This document shows positions 7,700 through 15,975 of a stretch of 38,621 bases of DNA, in pieces. The notes beneath the pieces are model-generated. The model was not told the DNA's origin. It saw nothing but the letters and a program-made list of their open reading frames with translations, and searched no databases. How positions within the stretch are numbered: position 1 is the stretch's first letter; the number at the start of each line of letters is the position of its first letter. Position numbers and translations under genes: made by a program. Origin of the DNA: Bacteroidota bacterium (GTDB taxonomy: Bacteria > Bacteroidota > Bacteroidia > Chitinophagales > Chitinophagaceae). The DNA lies in the NCBI GenBank assembly GCA_947476825.1, contig CANJRV010000022.1:1-38621 (forward strand), in the 5' to 3' direction.

Positions 7700-9691
7700 A
7701 TGAAACGAAATCCGATTCGACATTATGCAAAAAAAATAATTAGTTTAGCCACTTGCCTTGTGCTAATGACTTTTCATTTTCATGCATTTGGGCAATTTGG
7801 TAGAAATACAAAATCTGTTTTTCCAGAAGATGAAATTCGCGCCAATGACACTTCTTCCAAATCACAAATTGCATTGGATGATCATATTCGCATACTTGAA
7901 TACACATTGGCCGATACGTTCAAAAGAATGCCAGATAGTAGCATCCTCACCTTGCAACAAAATCCATTATTAAATAGTTGGCAATTCGACTTAGGCAATT
8001 TTGCATCCGCTTCTCAGTCCATATTTTTTGACCCAGTAATGGATGCCTCTTTACATCTTGGTCTCAATGCATTACAGTCCAATCTTTTTTTACCTAAACA
8101 AATAAAATATTACAATACCACTCGTCCTTATACTGATGCCTTTTACCGAATTGGCACTAAGCAAGAACAATTGATCCATTTGATACATACCCAAAATGTA
8201 AAACCAAATTGGAATGTCGCCATCAACTATCGTAAAATTGGTTCGCCAGGATCTTATAAATTACAAAAAACAAATAACGATAATGCCTCTGTTAGTACAA
8301 ATTATATCTCTTCGAATCAACGCTACCAACTGCATGGATCATTAGTGTACAATAAAATTCAGCAAGATGAAAACGGTGGTATTATTGATGAAAATTATTT
8401 ACTCTATGCCAATTACAATGACAAACGGCTCATACCAGTTTCTATTGAAGCAGGCAGTACTGGCGTAAATAGATCTTCGATTACGAATTATTATCGTAAT
8501 CTTTCTTTGAACCTACAGCAACAATATTTTATTGGCAAAGCAGATAGTTTGTACAATATAGATTCTACAGAAAAAATATATTCGTTTAAACCCATCTTTG
8601 GAATAAGACATACATTGTATACTAATTTTGATAAATGCAAGTATAAAGATATGCGACCCGACAGTTCATTTTATGCGCAAGAAGGTTCGTTTATTTTTGG
8701 AAACAATGATTCAGTTTACAGCACAACTACTTTGCATCAAATTGGCAATTCTTTTTCTCTTTTGGGCAATATTACAGTACATCAAAAAACACTGCAATCC
8801 GAAGCTGGCTATGGCTTAGAAGTGGAATCTATTTTTAATGGTTTGTATGAAAAACAATATCTCAATAATTATGTGTTTGCCAATTTGAAAAAAGAAAGTT
8901 CGCAAGCTAAAGAGTGGATATATGATGCTGCATTGCAAATTTATTTTACAGGAAATGCGATTGGGAATTTTAATTTACATGGACAAGCAGGACGAAATTT
9001 CAGTAAAAAAATAGGCGATATCAAAGTAGGATTGGTACAATGTGTGCAGACTGCGCCTTATTTATTTACCCAATACCAAACTAACTTTTTCACTTCTACC
9101 CATTCATTCAATAAACAATCCATATCCAAATTATTTCTGCAATACAACAATGATTTTCGTCGAGTACATGCGAACCTACATTATTTCCTCATTGGTAATT
9201 ATTTGTATAGAGACAGTAATTTTCATGCTGTACAATACGATAAAGTTTTTCCTTTGATTCAATTGCAAGCACAAAATGAATTTCGTGTTAGTCGTTTTGC
9301 TTTACAAAATATTTTATTGTTCCAACAGGTTTCAAATACAACACCAGTGCATGTTCCAGCAATTGCTGCTCGTCATATCCTGAGTTATAATAATTTTATT
9401 TTCAAAAAGAAATTACAAATTTCTACTGGGCTTGAAGTGCATTGGAATACACGATATAATGCCGACAACTACTCCCCTATTTATTTCGGTTTTGGAAACC
9501 AATACTCTAGGTTGATTAGTAATTTTCCACAATGCAGTTACTTTTTCAATTTTAAAGTAAAACGATATCGAGCTTCCATCGCCTTCAATGAATTGCAACA
9601 AATTTTTACCCGAAATAATATCAACTATAGTCATTATGCTGCACAAAATTTTAGTATGCATTTTGGATTCCATTGGGTCTTCATCAATTAA
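7700..9691 (+). CDS. Putative outer-membrane porin (Porin_10 type)
   Basis: The 663-aa protein has a signal peptide ending at about residue 31 (LVLMTFHFHAFGQ). The N-terminal part includes DLGNFASASQSIFFDP, which matches the 'LGN.G.A..S.FF.P' signature of the Bacteroidota putative-porin family. The remaining ~500 residues are alternating polar/aromatic strands with many Tyr, Asn and Gln. It ends SMHFGFHWVFIN, with an aromatic residue close to the C-terminus, as in outer-membrane barrels. It sits 6 nt after the nucleoside phosphorylase and 11 nt before ung. A role in nucleoside or nucleobase passage would fit this context but is only inference. No T9SS signal is present, which is normal for barrels inserted by Bam. 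Confidence 0.75.
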   Translation: MKRNPIRHYAKKIISLATCLVLMTFHFHAFGQFGRNTKSVFPEDEIRANDTSSKSQIALDDHIRILEYTLADTFKRMPDSSILTLQQNPLLNSWQFDLGNFASASQSIFFDPVMDASLHLGLNALQSNLFLPKQIKYYNTTRPYTDAFYRIGTKQEQLIHLIHTQNVKPNWNVAINYRKIGSPGSYKLQKTNNDNASVSTNYISSNQRYQLHGSLVYNKIQQDENGGIIDENYLLYANYNDKRLIPVSIEAGSTGVNRSSITNYYRNLSLNLQQQYFIGKADSLYNIDSTEKIYSFKPIFGIRHTLYTNFDKCKYKDMRPDSSFYAQEGSFIFGNNDSVYSTTTLHQIGNSFSLLGNITVHQKTLQSEAGYGLEVESIFNGLYEKQYLNNYVFANLKKESSQAKEWIYDAALQIYFTGNAIGNFNLHGQAGRNFSKKIGDIKVGLVQCVQTAPYLFTQYQTNFFTSTHSFNKQSISKLFLQYNNDFRRVHANLHYFLIGNYLYRDSNFHAVQYDKVFPLIQLQAQNEFRVSRFALQNILLFQQVSNTTPVHVPAIAARHILSYNNFIFKKKLQISTGLEVHWNTRYNADNYSPIYFGFGNQYSRLISNFPQCSYFFNFKVKRYRASIAFNELQQIFTRNNINYSHYAAQNFSMHFGFHWVFIN

Positions 9692-9702
9692 TGATTTAGG
9701 CG

Positions 9703-10368
9703 ATGCATATAGAATTAGAAGGCCTTTGGAAAGCAGTATTACAAGAAGAAATCGAAGCTGCATATTTTACAAATTTGATGCAGTTTCTACAAACTGAGAA
9801 GTCAAGAAACAAAAATATTTATCCTGCCGAAAAAGATGTCTTCAATGCCTTTTTATACACGCCATTTGAACAAGTAAAAGTAGTGCTACTCGGACAAGAT
9901 CCTTATCATGGAATTGGGCAAGCACATGGACTTTGTTTTAGTGTAATGGATGGCATTAAAATTCCACCTTCGCTTCGAAATATTTTCAAAGAATTGCATC
10001 ATGACATTGGTAAAGAAATTCCGACGAATGGCAATTTATCTCATTGGGCAAAGCAAGGTATATTGATGTTGAATACCACATTAACTGTTGAAGAAAACAA
10101 ACCTATGAGCCATGCAAATATGGGTTGGGAAAAATTTACGAATGCGATTATTCGAAAAATATCGGAGCAAAAAAAAGGGATAGTATTTCTGTTATGGGGA
10201 AAACATGCACAAAGCAAAATACCATTGATTGATGCATCAAAACATTTTATTTTACAAGCTGCACATCCATCACCATTATCTGCTTATCAAGGATTTTTTG
10301 GTTGCAAGCATTTTTCAAAAACAAATACTTATTTGCGAGAGCAAGGTCAAGATTCTATTATTTTTTGA
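9703..10368 (+). CDS. ung: Uracil-DNA glycosylase (family 1)
   Basis: The enzyme removes uracil from DNA to start base excision repair. The 221-aa protein has the usual length. The water-activating motif GQDPYHG places the catalytic Asp at residue 66, AHGLCFS forms the uracil pocket, and WAKQGILMLNTTLTV supplies the Asn that reads uracil. The HPSPLSAYQGFFG loop at 188-200 supplies the catalytic His and the DNA-intercalating segment. The start ATG is 11 nt after the porin stop, so it is very likely the last gene of the same transcript, which then meets a perfect palindrome at 10378-10410. Confidence 0.97.
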   Translation: MHIELEGLWKAVLQEEIEAAYFTNLMQFLQTEKSRNKNIYPAEKDVFNAFLYTPFEQVKVVLLGQDPYHGIGQAHGLCFSVMDGIKIPPSLRNIFKELHHDIGKEIPTNGNLSHWAKQGILMLNTTLTVEENKPMSHANMGWEKFTNAIIRKISEQKKGIVFLLWGKHAQSKIPLIDASKHFILQAAHPSPLSAYQGFFGCKHFSKTNTYLREQGQDSIIF

Positions 10369-10377
10369 TAAGCTTCT

Positions 10378-10410
10378 AAACCTATAAGGTTTTTAAAACC
10401 TTATAGGTTT
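10378..10410. terminator. Perfect 33-bp palindrome, likely bidirectional terminator
   Basis: Two 16-nt arms (AAACCTATAAGGTTTT and its exact complement) surround one central T. It lies between the ends of convergent ung and the MFS gene, 9 nt after the ung stop, and could end transcription both ways. ACCTATAAGGT palindromes of this type recur, from memory, in Bacteroidota intergenic regions, so it may also be one copy of a REP-like family. Confidence 0.7.
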
Positions 10411-10436
10411 GCCAAACTACATTTTTCGAATTGCTG

Positions 10437-11648
10437 TTACACGCTCCTTTTCCTCTCTTCCACCGACCTCAATTCGAGCCAACGAAATCCTACAAAAGCA
10501 ATAGTACCAATAGCTGCGAGCCCAACCCACAAATAGGCATATCCAAAATGATCAATGATTTGCGTACCAAAAACTGGTGCTAAAATTAATGCCGTAGACC
10601 AGCTCATAGAATACAATGCAGAATAATCTCCCATATTTTTTCCTTCCGAACGATGCATCATATAAGTACTCATAAATGGCATTGCCACCATTTCTGAAAA
10701 GGTGAGCAAGAGAATATTGATGATTAAAATAGGGATGCTATGCACTGGCATTAGAATTAAATAAGCTACAATCAGTAGCAAACAGCCCAATGCAATAAAT
10801 TTAAATTGAGTCCATTTGTTGCGGATATAATACAACAAAAACATTTCCATTACCGCAACGCCAATACCATTCAATGCCATCAACCAACCGATATATTTTT
10901 CACTGAGTTGATATTCATTTTTATAAAATAAAGGTAAGGTCGTAAGCAATTGAAAAAATGCCAAAGCATACAACATGGTAAAAAATAAAAAGTAAAGATA
11001 GTTGGCATCCTTGTAAGGACTTAAGGTAATGTGCTTCGGAATGCTTTTTTTATCTACTCTTACTTGTTCTCTCTTCGGCAATTTCAATAAAAGAAAACTT
11101 GCTGCAGTGATACAGGTAATACCATCCGCCCAGAATAAAAAATGATAACTATAAAACGCTAAAAAACCGCCTAGAATTGGACCTATGGTAAAGCCCAAAT
11201 TCATGGCCAATCTATTCAATGCAATGGCTTGGGTATAACCTTCTTTATGAGAATATGAATTTATAGACGCCATGTTTGCTGGTCGAAACATATCGCCTGT
11301 AGCAGTGACCATAAAAGTAAATATGGCAATCAAAATGTAATGCTCCATTTGCCCAAGTATCAATAACATTATGCCGCTCAAAATCAAGCTAGACCATAGT
11401 ATTGGATAGAAGCCATAACGATCAACCAACTTGCCACCAACGAAAGCACCAAGCAATGACCCCAATCCAAACATCGACAATACCAGCCCAGCTTTGGAAA
11501 TACTAAAATTCATTTTTTGTGTAAGGTATACGCTCATAAAAAGCAATACCATACTGCCACATCGGTTGATGAGCATGGCTATAGCGAGTATCCACATTTC
11601 TTTGCTGATACCACTATATGCTTTTGTGAGAGATTTTAATTGGGGCAT
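10437..11648 (-). CDS. Major facilitator superfamily transporter
   Basis: This is a 403-aa inner-membrane permease with about 12 hydrophobic segments. The loop 2-3 signature is GAFVGGKLVDRYG, followed in the N-terminal half by TGDMFRPANMASINSY and GFTIGPILGGFLA, the motif-C-like sequence of proton-driven drug-efflux MFS proteins. The middle loop (KLPKREQVRVDKKSIPK) is basic, as expected for a cytoplasmic loop between the two 6-helix halves. An ATG at 11660 is four codons further upstream, but it overlaps a good -7 element (11658-11665), so I prefer 11648. The gene is divergent from the FAD-dehydrogenase operon. Export of a drug or small metabolite is the likeliest role; the substrate is unknown. 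Confidence 0.85.
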   Translation of the reverse strand: MPQLKSLTKAYSGISKEMWILAIAMLINRCGSMVLLFMSVYLTQKMNFSISKAGLVLSMFGLGSLLGAFVGGKLVDRYGFYPILWSSLILSGIMLLILGQMEHYILIAIFTFMVTATGDMFRPANMASINSYSHKEGYTQAIALNRLAMNLGFTIGPILGGFLAFYSYHFLFWADGITCITAASFLLLKLPKREQVRVDKKSIPKHITLSPYKDANYLYFLFFTMLYALAFFQLLTTLPLFYKNEYQLSEKYIGWLMALNGIGVAVMEMFLLYYIRNKWTQFKFIALGCLLLIVAYLILMPVHSIPILIINILLLTFSEMVAMPFMSTYMMHRSEGKNMGDYSALYSMSWSTALILAPVFGTQIIDHFGYAYLWVGLAAIGTIAFVGFRWLELRSVEERKRSV

Positions 11649-11657
11649 TAATCGCAG

Positions 11658-11665
11658 CAAATGTA
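11658..11665 (-). promoter_or_regulatory. Putative -7 element of the MFS gene
   Basis: The minus strand reads TACATTTG, a perfect TAnnTTTG, ending 9 nt before the ATG at 11648. It overlaps the alternative ATG at 11660, which argues against that start. No clear -33 element is seen. Confidence 0.35.
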
Positions 11666-11764
11666 GCGTTCAAAAATGAAATATGGATTTGCTGTTCTTG
11701 TGTAAATCATTTCCACGCTAAATATACTTCCTTTTTTGTAGTATTGCGACATTATAACGTCGGC

Positions 11765-13168
11765 ATGACTTACCACAAAATACAAACCTCAGATATCGAT
11801 TTTTTTGTCCAATTATTAGGTCAAGGCTATGTATTAATTGATGCAGAAACATTAGCTATTTTTAGTAAAGACCATACAGAAGATTTAATTTATTCACCTG
11901 AGATTGTATTATTTCCTGCCAACAGTAATGAAATTTCATCCATACTTAACTATTGCAATGAACACCATATCCCTGTCACGCCACGTGGTGCTGGTACGGG
12001 CTTGAGCGGTGCTGCATTACCTATTTATGGTGGTATTGTTTTATCGACAAAAAGATTGAATCAAATTATTTCTATCGATGAAGATAATTTTCAAGCCATT
12101 GTAGAACCAGCTGTTATTAATGAAACATTGCAACAGGCAGTTATTGAAAAGGGATTATTTTATCCGCCAGATCCTGCGAGCAAAGGCAGTTGCTTTATTG
12201 GTGGTAACGTAGCACATGCCAGCGGTGGACCACGAGCTTTGAAGTATGGAACAACACGTGATTATATACTGAATCTTGAAGTGGTTTTACCAACAGGAGA
12301 AATCATTTGGACAGGTGCTAATACGCTGAAATATTCTACTGGATATAATCTTACCCATTTGATGATTGGTAGTGAAGGCACTTTAGGCATCGTTACTAAA
12401 ATTGTTTTGAAACTGATCCCCTATCCGACCAAGAATACTTTATTATTGGTTTCATTCAACAGCCCAGAAACAGCCTGTGCTGCGGTTTCCAAGCTTTTCA
12501 TTGCAGGTTGTAATCCTTCAGTTTGTGAATTTGTCGAACCAGATGCATTTAAATTATCTAGTGCCTTAACGGGTTTAGCTTTACATATTCCAGCAGAAGT
12601 AGAAGCCTTTTTGTTGATAGAAATAGATGGCAATGATGCTGAACAAATTGCGAAAGAGGTAGATACACTTTGTACTGTTTTGTACGCACTTGATTGCATT
12701 GATATATTATTGGCAGACACTGCAGACCAGAAAGAATATTTTTGGAAATTACGTCGAACCATTGGCGAAGCAACCAAAAAAAATAATGTGTACAAAGAAG
12801 AAGATACGGTTGTACCACGTGCTGCATTGCCCATTTTATACAGAGGAGTCAAAGAGATTGCAGCTCGTTATCAACTTCGTACCATTTGTTATGGTCATGC
12901 TGGTGATGGCAATTTACATGTCAACATTTTGAAAGATAATTTGTCGGATGAATATTGGAATAACGATGTAAAAGATGCCATTCGAGAAATATTTTTTCTT
13001 TGTAAAAAACTAAATGGAACCATTAGTGGAGAGCATGGAATCGGTCTAGTTCAAAAAGAATATATGTCCATTGTGATGCCGGAAATACAATTGGAATTGA
13101 TGCGAAAAATAAAATTGGTATTTGATCCAAATTCTATTTTAAATCCTGGAAAAATAATACCGAATTAA
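11765..13168 (+). CDS. FAD-linked 2-hydroxyacid dehydrogenase (GlcD/D2HGDH-like)
   Basis: This flavoenzyme of the FAD-binding PCMH / FAD-oxidase C family oxidises a D-2-hydroxyacid such as glycolate, D-lactate or D-2-hydroxyglutarate. The FAD-binding half shows ITPRGAGTGLSG-type text (VTPRGAGTGLSGAALP), PPDPASKGSCFIGGNVA and LMIGSEGTLGIVT. The C-terminal half has YGHAGDGNLHVNI with the metal-binding histidines, and TISGEHGIG. I choose the ATG at 11765 (467 aa) over one seven codons upstream because MTYHKIQ fits the family start better. The serB-like gene starts 4 nt after its stop and serA 3 nt after that. SerA enzymes can reduce 2-oxoglutarate to D-2-hydroxyglutarate, so a D-2-hydroxyglutarate dehydrogenase partner would make sense here; glycolate oxidase subunit D is the usual automatic name. 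Confidence 0.85.
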   Translation: MTYHKIQTSDIDFFVQLLGQGYVLIDAETLAIFSKDHTEDLIYSPEIVLFPANSNEISSILNYCNEHHIPVTPRGAGTGLSGAALPIYGGIVLSTKRLNQIISIDEDNFQAIVEPAVINETLQQAVIEKGLFYPPDPASKGSCFIGGNVAHASGGPRALKYGTTRDYILNLEVVLPTGEIIWTGANTLKYSTGYNLTHLMIGSEGTLGIVTKIVLKLIPYPTKNTLLLVSFNSPETACAAVSKLFIAGCNPSVCEFVEPDAFKLSSALTGLALHIPAEVEAFLLIEIDGNDAEQIAKEVDTLCTVLYALDCIDILLADTADQKEYFWKLRRTIGEATKKNNVYKEEDTVVPRAALPILYRGVKEIAARYQLRTICYGHAGDGNLHVNILKDNLSDEYWNNDVKDAIREIFFLCKKLNGTISGEHGIGLVQKEYMSIVMPEIQLELMRKIKLVFDPNSILNPGKIIPN

Positions 13169-13172
13169 TTGT

Positions 13173-13835
13173 ATGCCAAATCCACAAACCTATTATATCA
13201 TTGACTTTGACAGTACTTTTATCCAAGTAGAAGCTATGGATGAATTGGCTAATATTTCATTACAAGAACATCCAAATAAAGAAGAAATATTACAACAAAT
13301 AAAAGACATCACCGACTTAGGTATGACTGGAAAAATGGCCTTTGACGAAACCTTACGCAAACGAATAGTGCTGCTCGAAGCCAATAAAAATCATATCGAA
13401 AAGTTGATTACTATTTTGGAAACAAAAGTCAGTACCTCTTTTATTCGTCATCAAGATTTCCTATCCACCCATGCCAAAAATATCTATATCGTCTCTGGTG
13501 GATTTAGAGAATATATTTTGCCAGTTGTTACCCAATATGGTATACAAGCAAGTCATGTTTTTGGTAATGATTTTTTGTATAATGACGACCAAAAAATAAT
13601 TGGATACGATACGAACAATCTGTTATCGCAAGTGAACGGAAAAGTAAAATGGCTTCAACAATTACAATTGCAAGGAAACATCATTGTCATTGGCGATGGG
13701 TATACAGATTATCAATTGAAAGAATCGGGATTGGCAAATACATTTTATTTGTTTACCGAAAATGTAAAACGAGAACTATTAATACTACATGCAGATCAAG
13801 TCATAACTTCCTTAGATGACCTTTTTAATTCTTAA
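13173..13835 (+). CDS. serB: Phosphoserine phosphatase (HAD family)
   Basis: It hydrolyses 3-phosphoserine, the last step of serine synthesis. The 220-aa protein shows HAD motif I DFDST at residues 11-15 with nucleophile Asp11 and acid Asp13. The helical cap includes AMDELA and MTGKMAFDETLRKR, whose EAMDE..., MTG.M.F...L..R layout is the serine-phosphatase pattern. Motif II is SGGF (108-111) and motif III/IV is GDGYTD (174-179). It is sandwiched with 3-4 nt gaps between the FAD dehydrogenase and serA, so all three are translated from one message and the pathway context supports the substrate. serC (the transaminase) is not in this window. Confidence 0.88.
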   Translation: MPNPQTYYIIDFDSTFIQVEAMDELANISLQEHPNKEEILQQIKDITDLGMTGKMAFDETLRKRIVLLEANKNHIEKLITILETKVSTSFIRHQDFLSTHAKNIYIVSGGFREYILPVVTQYGIQASHVFGNDFLYNDDQKIIGYDTNNLLSQVNGKVKWLQQLQLQGNIIVIGDGYTDYQLKESGLANTFYLFTENVKRELLILHADQVITSLDDLFNS

Positions 13836-13838
13836 AAT

Positions 13839-15068
13839 ATGGACACAACATTATCTTTTCCAAAAAATAAAATCAATGTTTTACTTCTTGAAAATGTGCA
13901 TCCAATTGCGCTCGAGATTTTTAATCAAGAAGGATTTAATGTAATTGCCATCAAAGAAGCTATAGATGAAACGGAGCTTTGTGATAAAATAAAAGACATC
14001 CATATTTTAGGCATTCGTTCTAAAACGATGGTAACAAAAACTGTTTTACAACATGCACACAAACTCATGTGCATAGGCGCATTCTGTATAGGCACTAATC
14101 AAATTGACACCATCTGCTGCGCTCAAAATGGCATTGTTGTATTTAACGCTCCATACTCTAATACCCGCTCAGTGGTTGAATTAGCGGTTGGAGAAATGAT
14201 TATGTTGATGCGTAATGTATTCACAAAAAGTAATTCACTACACCAAGGTATTTGGGATAAATCGGCAAAAAATAGTTTTGAAATTCGTGGTAAAATATTA
14301 GGATTGATTGGCTATGGAAATATTGGTTCGCAATTTTCTGTCATTGCTGAATCGCTAGGTATGAAAGTTTGTTTTTATGATGTAGCAGATAAATTAGCAT
14401 TAGGTAATGCGCGTAAGTGTAAAACTTTAGAAGAGCTTTTACAAAAATCGGATGTGATTAGCATGCATGTAGATGGTCGTGAAAGTAATCAATTTTTGAT
14501 TGGCAAAAGTCAGTTCGACATGATGAAAGACAATGTGCTTTTTTTGAATTTATCCCGCGGACATATCGTGGATATTGATGCACTCAAAGAGGCAATACTT
14601 TCTGGGAAAGTATGGGGCACATCAGTTGATGTTTACCCTGATGAACCGAAGTCGAATGATGAAGAATTTATCAGTCCATTACGCGGCTTACCCAATACCA
14701 TACTCACACCGCATATAGGCGGAAGCACCGAAGAAGCACAAGCAAATATTGGCGATTACGTGCCCAATAAATTAATCAATTATACCAACAAAGGAGACAC
14801 TTATGGGGCGGTCAATTTCCCAGAAGTACAATTACCATCCTTCGAAGATTCACATCGTATTTTACATATCCATAAAAATGAACCTGGTATCTTGGCAAAA
14901 ATCAATGCGGTGTTCGCCAAACATGATGTGAACATTCAAGCACAATACCTTAAAACCAATGAACATATTGGTTACGTGATTACTGATGTTGCTACTAATT
15001 ACAGTCCTGAAATTATTCAAGAAATAAAGAATATAGTTGGGACAGTTAAATTTAGGATGTTGTATTAA
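13839..15068 (+). CDS. serA: D-3-phosphoglycerate dehydrogenase with ACT domain
   Basis: This enzyme catalyses the first committed step of serine synthesis, oxidising 3-phosphoglycerate with NAD. The 409-aa length matches the E. coli-type enzyme. Substrate-binding halves flank a Rossmann domain with GLIGYGNIGS at 155-164. Catalytic residues appear in LNLSRGHIVD (Arg240), DVYPDEP (Glu269) and TPHIGGSTEEAQ (His292). An ACT domain fills about 341-409 (HRILHIHKNEPGILAKINAVF), the site of serine feedback in this class. It is last in the operon; the region after it is a repeat island with no clear hairpin terminator. Confidence 0.95.
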   Translation: MDTTLSFPKNKINVLLLENVHPIALEIFNQEGFNVIAIKEAIDETELCDKIKDIHILGIRSKTMVTKTVLQHAHKLMCIGAFCIGTNQIDTICCAQNGIVVFNAPYSNTRSVVELAVGEMIMLMRNVFTKSNSLHQGIWDKSAKNSFEIRGKILGLIGYGNIGSQFSVIAESLGMKVCFYDVADKLALGNARKCKTLEELLQKSDVISMHVDGRESNQFLIGKSQFDMMKDNVLFLNLSRGHIVDIDALKEAILSGKVWGTSVDVYPDEPKSNDEEFISPLRGLPNTILTPHIGGSTEEAQANIGDYVPNKLINYTNKGDTYGAVNFPEVQLPSFEDSHRILHIHKNEPGILAKINAVFAKHDVNIQAQYLKTNEHIGYVITDVATNYSPEIIQEIKNIVGTVKFRMLY

Positions 15069-15071
15069 GTT

Positions 15072-15120
15072 ATTGTCTGAACTATGATTTATTTGATTGA
15101 GGTGATTATTATGATTTGTT
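15072..15120. repeat. Dispersed repeat R3, copy 1
   Basis: Starts TTGTCTGAACTATGATTTAT and continues with GATT-rich triplet-like text. It shares this head with copies at 15196 and 15509, and a divergent relative lies on the minus strand at 36307-36350. It begins 4 nt after the serA stop. Confidence 0.7.
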
Positions 15121-15129
15121 GCTGTTATG

Positions 15130-15178
15130 ATGTGCTATAAGCTTGTTGGCTGGCACGGGTTTGCAACCCGTGACTACT
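15130..15178. repeat. Dispersed repeat R2 with CGGGTTTGCAACCCG palindrome, copy 1
   Basis: Contains TTGTTGGCTGG and then the palindrome CACGGGTTTGCAACCCGTG at 15154-15172. A second copy is at 15455-15503. In both cases an R3 copy follows within 20 nt. Confidence 0.75.
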
Positions 15179-15195
15179 TATCAAAAATGCAATTA

Positions 15196-15245
15196 TATTG
15201 TCTGAACTATGATTTATTTGATTGTAATGATTCCTATGATTCGCT
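15196..15245. repeat. Dispersed repeat R3, copy 2
   Basis: ATTGTCTGAACTATGATTTA followed by TTTGATTGTAATGATTCCTA. The first 25 nt are the same as in copy 1. It follows R2 copy 1, so R2+R3 acts as a composite unit in this island. Confidence 0.7.
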
Positions 15246-15342
15246 GCCATTGATTGATATGCAAAGTAAAATGGAGTATAGGCGTACCTACAAATATGCA
15301 AGGTTTTTATTTTTTTTATTCCATTTCTTGCTGAATTAAAAA

Positions 15343-15414
15343 TTATAACTCATACAATACCTGTTTTGCAGGAATGCCTTTTAGCTTTTCTTATCCTTCA
15401 ACCAATTGCATTTT
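15343..15414 (-). pseudogene. Decayed antitoxin 3' end (relic)
   Basis: On the minus strand this reads MQLVEG, stop, EKLKGIPAKQVLYEL, stop. The last part closely matches the C-terminus of the intact antitoxin at 15965-16171 (GKLKGIPAKQLLDEL), and the DNA matches over the block ATGCCTTTTA plus its flanks. An internal TAA and a one-codon length difference show it is not translated as a whole. It lies between two R2+R3 repeat units, about 550 bp from the live gene. It looks like the residue of an earlier copy of the same toxin-antitoxin module. Confidence 0.7.
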
Positions 15415-15454
15415 CAGTTGCCTACAATTTGTAGTCAACTCACTTGCAGTGCTA

Positions 15455-15503
15455 ATGTGTTCTAAGTTTGTTGGCTGGCGCGGGTTTGCAACCCGTGTCT
15501 ACT
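15455..15503. repeat. Dispersed repeat R2, copy 2
   Basis: TTGTTGGCTGGCGCGGGTTT followed by GCAACCCGTGTCTACT. The palindrome is the same as in copy 1 apart from one base (CGCGGG for CACGGG). Confidence 0.75.
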
Positions 15504-15508
15504 GTTAC

Positions 15509-15553
15509 ATTATCTGAACTATGATTTATTTTATTAAAATGATTTCTATAATT
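15509..15553. repeat. Dispersed repeat R3, copy 3
   Basis: ATTATCTGAACTATGATTTA followed by TTTTATTAAAATGATTTCTA. It directly follows R2 copy 2. The three R3 copies diverge mainly in their 3' halves. Confidence 0.7.
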
Positions 15554-15645
15554 CCACCTTCAATCTAATTATAAGCATAAAGGGTTGGCATACTAACATA
15601 CAAATACATTATTTTCAATTCTTGAACCACAAACGGTGAAGCAGA

Positions 15646-15975
15646 CTAATCTGTAACAAACTTTAATAATTCTTGCAACTCATTTTCGGTTAAATTTTCC
15701 TTTTCGGATTTGTCGTAAATGGAGAGTAAGTAAACTGTTTCATCTGCGATAACATAATTAGTAATCAACCTAGCACCACCACTCTTCCCTTTATTTTTAG
15801 AAGTAATAGAAAGGCGTATTTTGTAGCAATTTTTTCCTAAAGGTGTACCTTGGACAGGATTAACTTCTAGTGTTTCAAATAAGGAGGCTAAATCCGTTTT
15901 TAACGAAAAGTATTTTTTAGCAAGTCTTTTAAGTTCCTTTCTAAAAATAGGTAAAGCAATTATGCTATAGCTCAT
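15646..15975 (-). CDS. RelE/ParE-type toxin
   Basis: The 109-aa protein has the RelE-superfamily layout: an N-terminal strand (SYSIIALPIF), a basic helical pair (KELKRLAKKY), then GTPLGKNCYKIRLSI with SKNKGKSGGARLITNYV, and a strand plus terminal helix (VYLLSIYDKSEKENLTENEL). The KIRL...GKSGGAR core fits an mRNA-binding RelE-like surface. Its start overlaps the 3' end of the antitoxin gene by 11 nt, so the two are translationally coupled. RelE relatives cleave mRNA at the ribosome, whereas ParE relatives hit gyrase; the sequence favours the RelE side, not decisively. Confidence 0.8.
   Translation of the reverse strand: MSYSIIALPIFRKELKRLAKKYFSLKTDLASLFETLEVNPVQGTPLGKNCYKIRLSITSKNKGKSGGARLITNYVIADETVYLLSIYDKSEKENLTENELQELLKFVTD

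Noticed and set aside
12421-12852. 143-codon antisense frame in the FAD dehydrogenase gene
   Set aside because: Shadow frame; the plus strand encodes the conserved FAD-oxidase C-terminal domain.
15127-15339. 70-codon plus-strand frame
   Set aside because: It is composed of R2 and R3 repeat text with no protein-like features.
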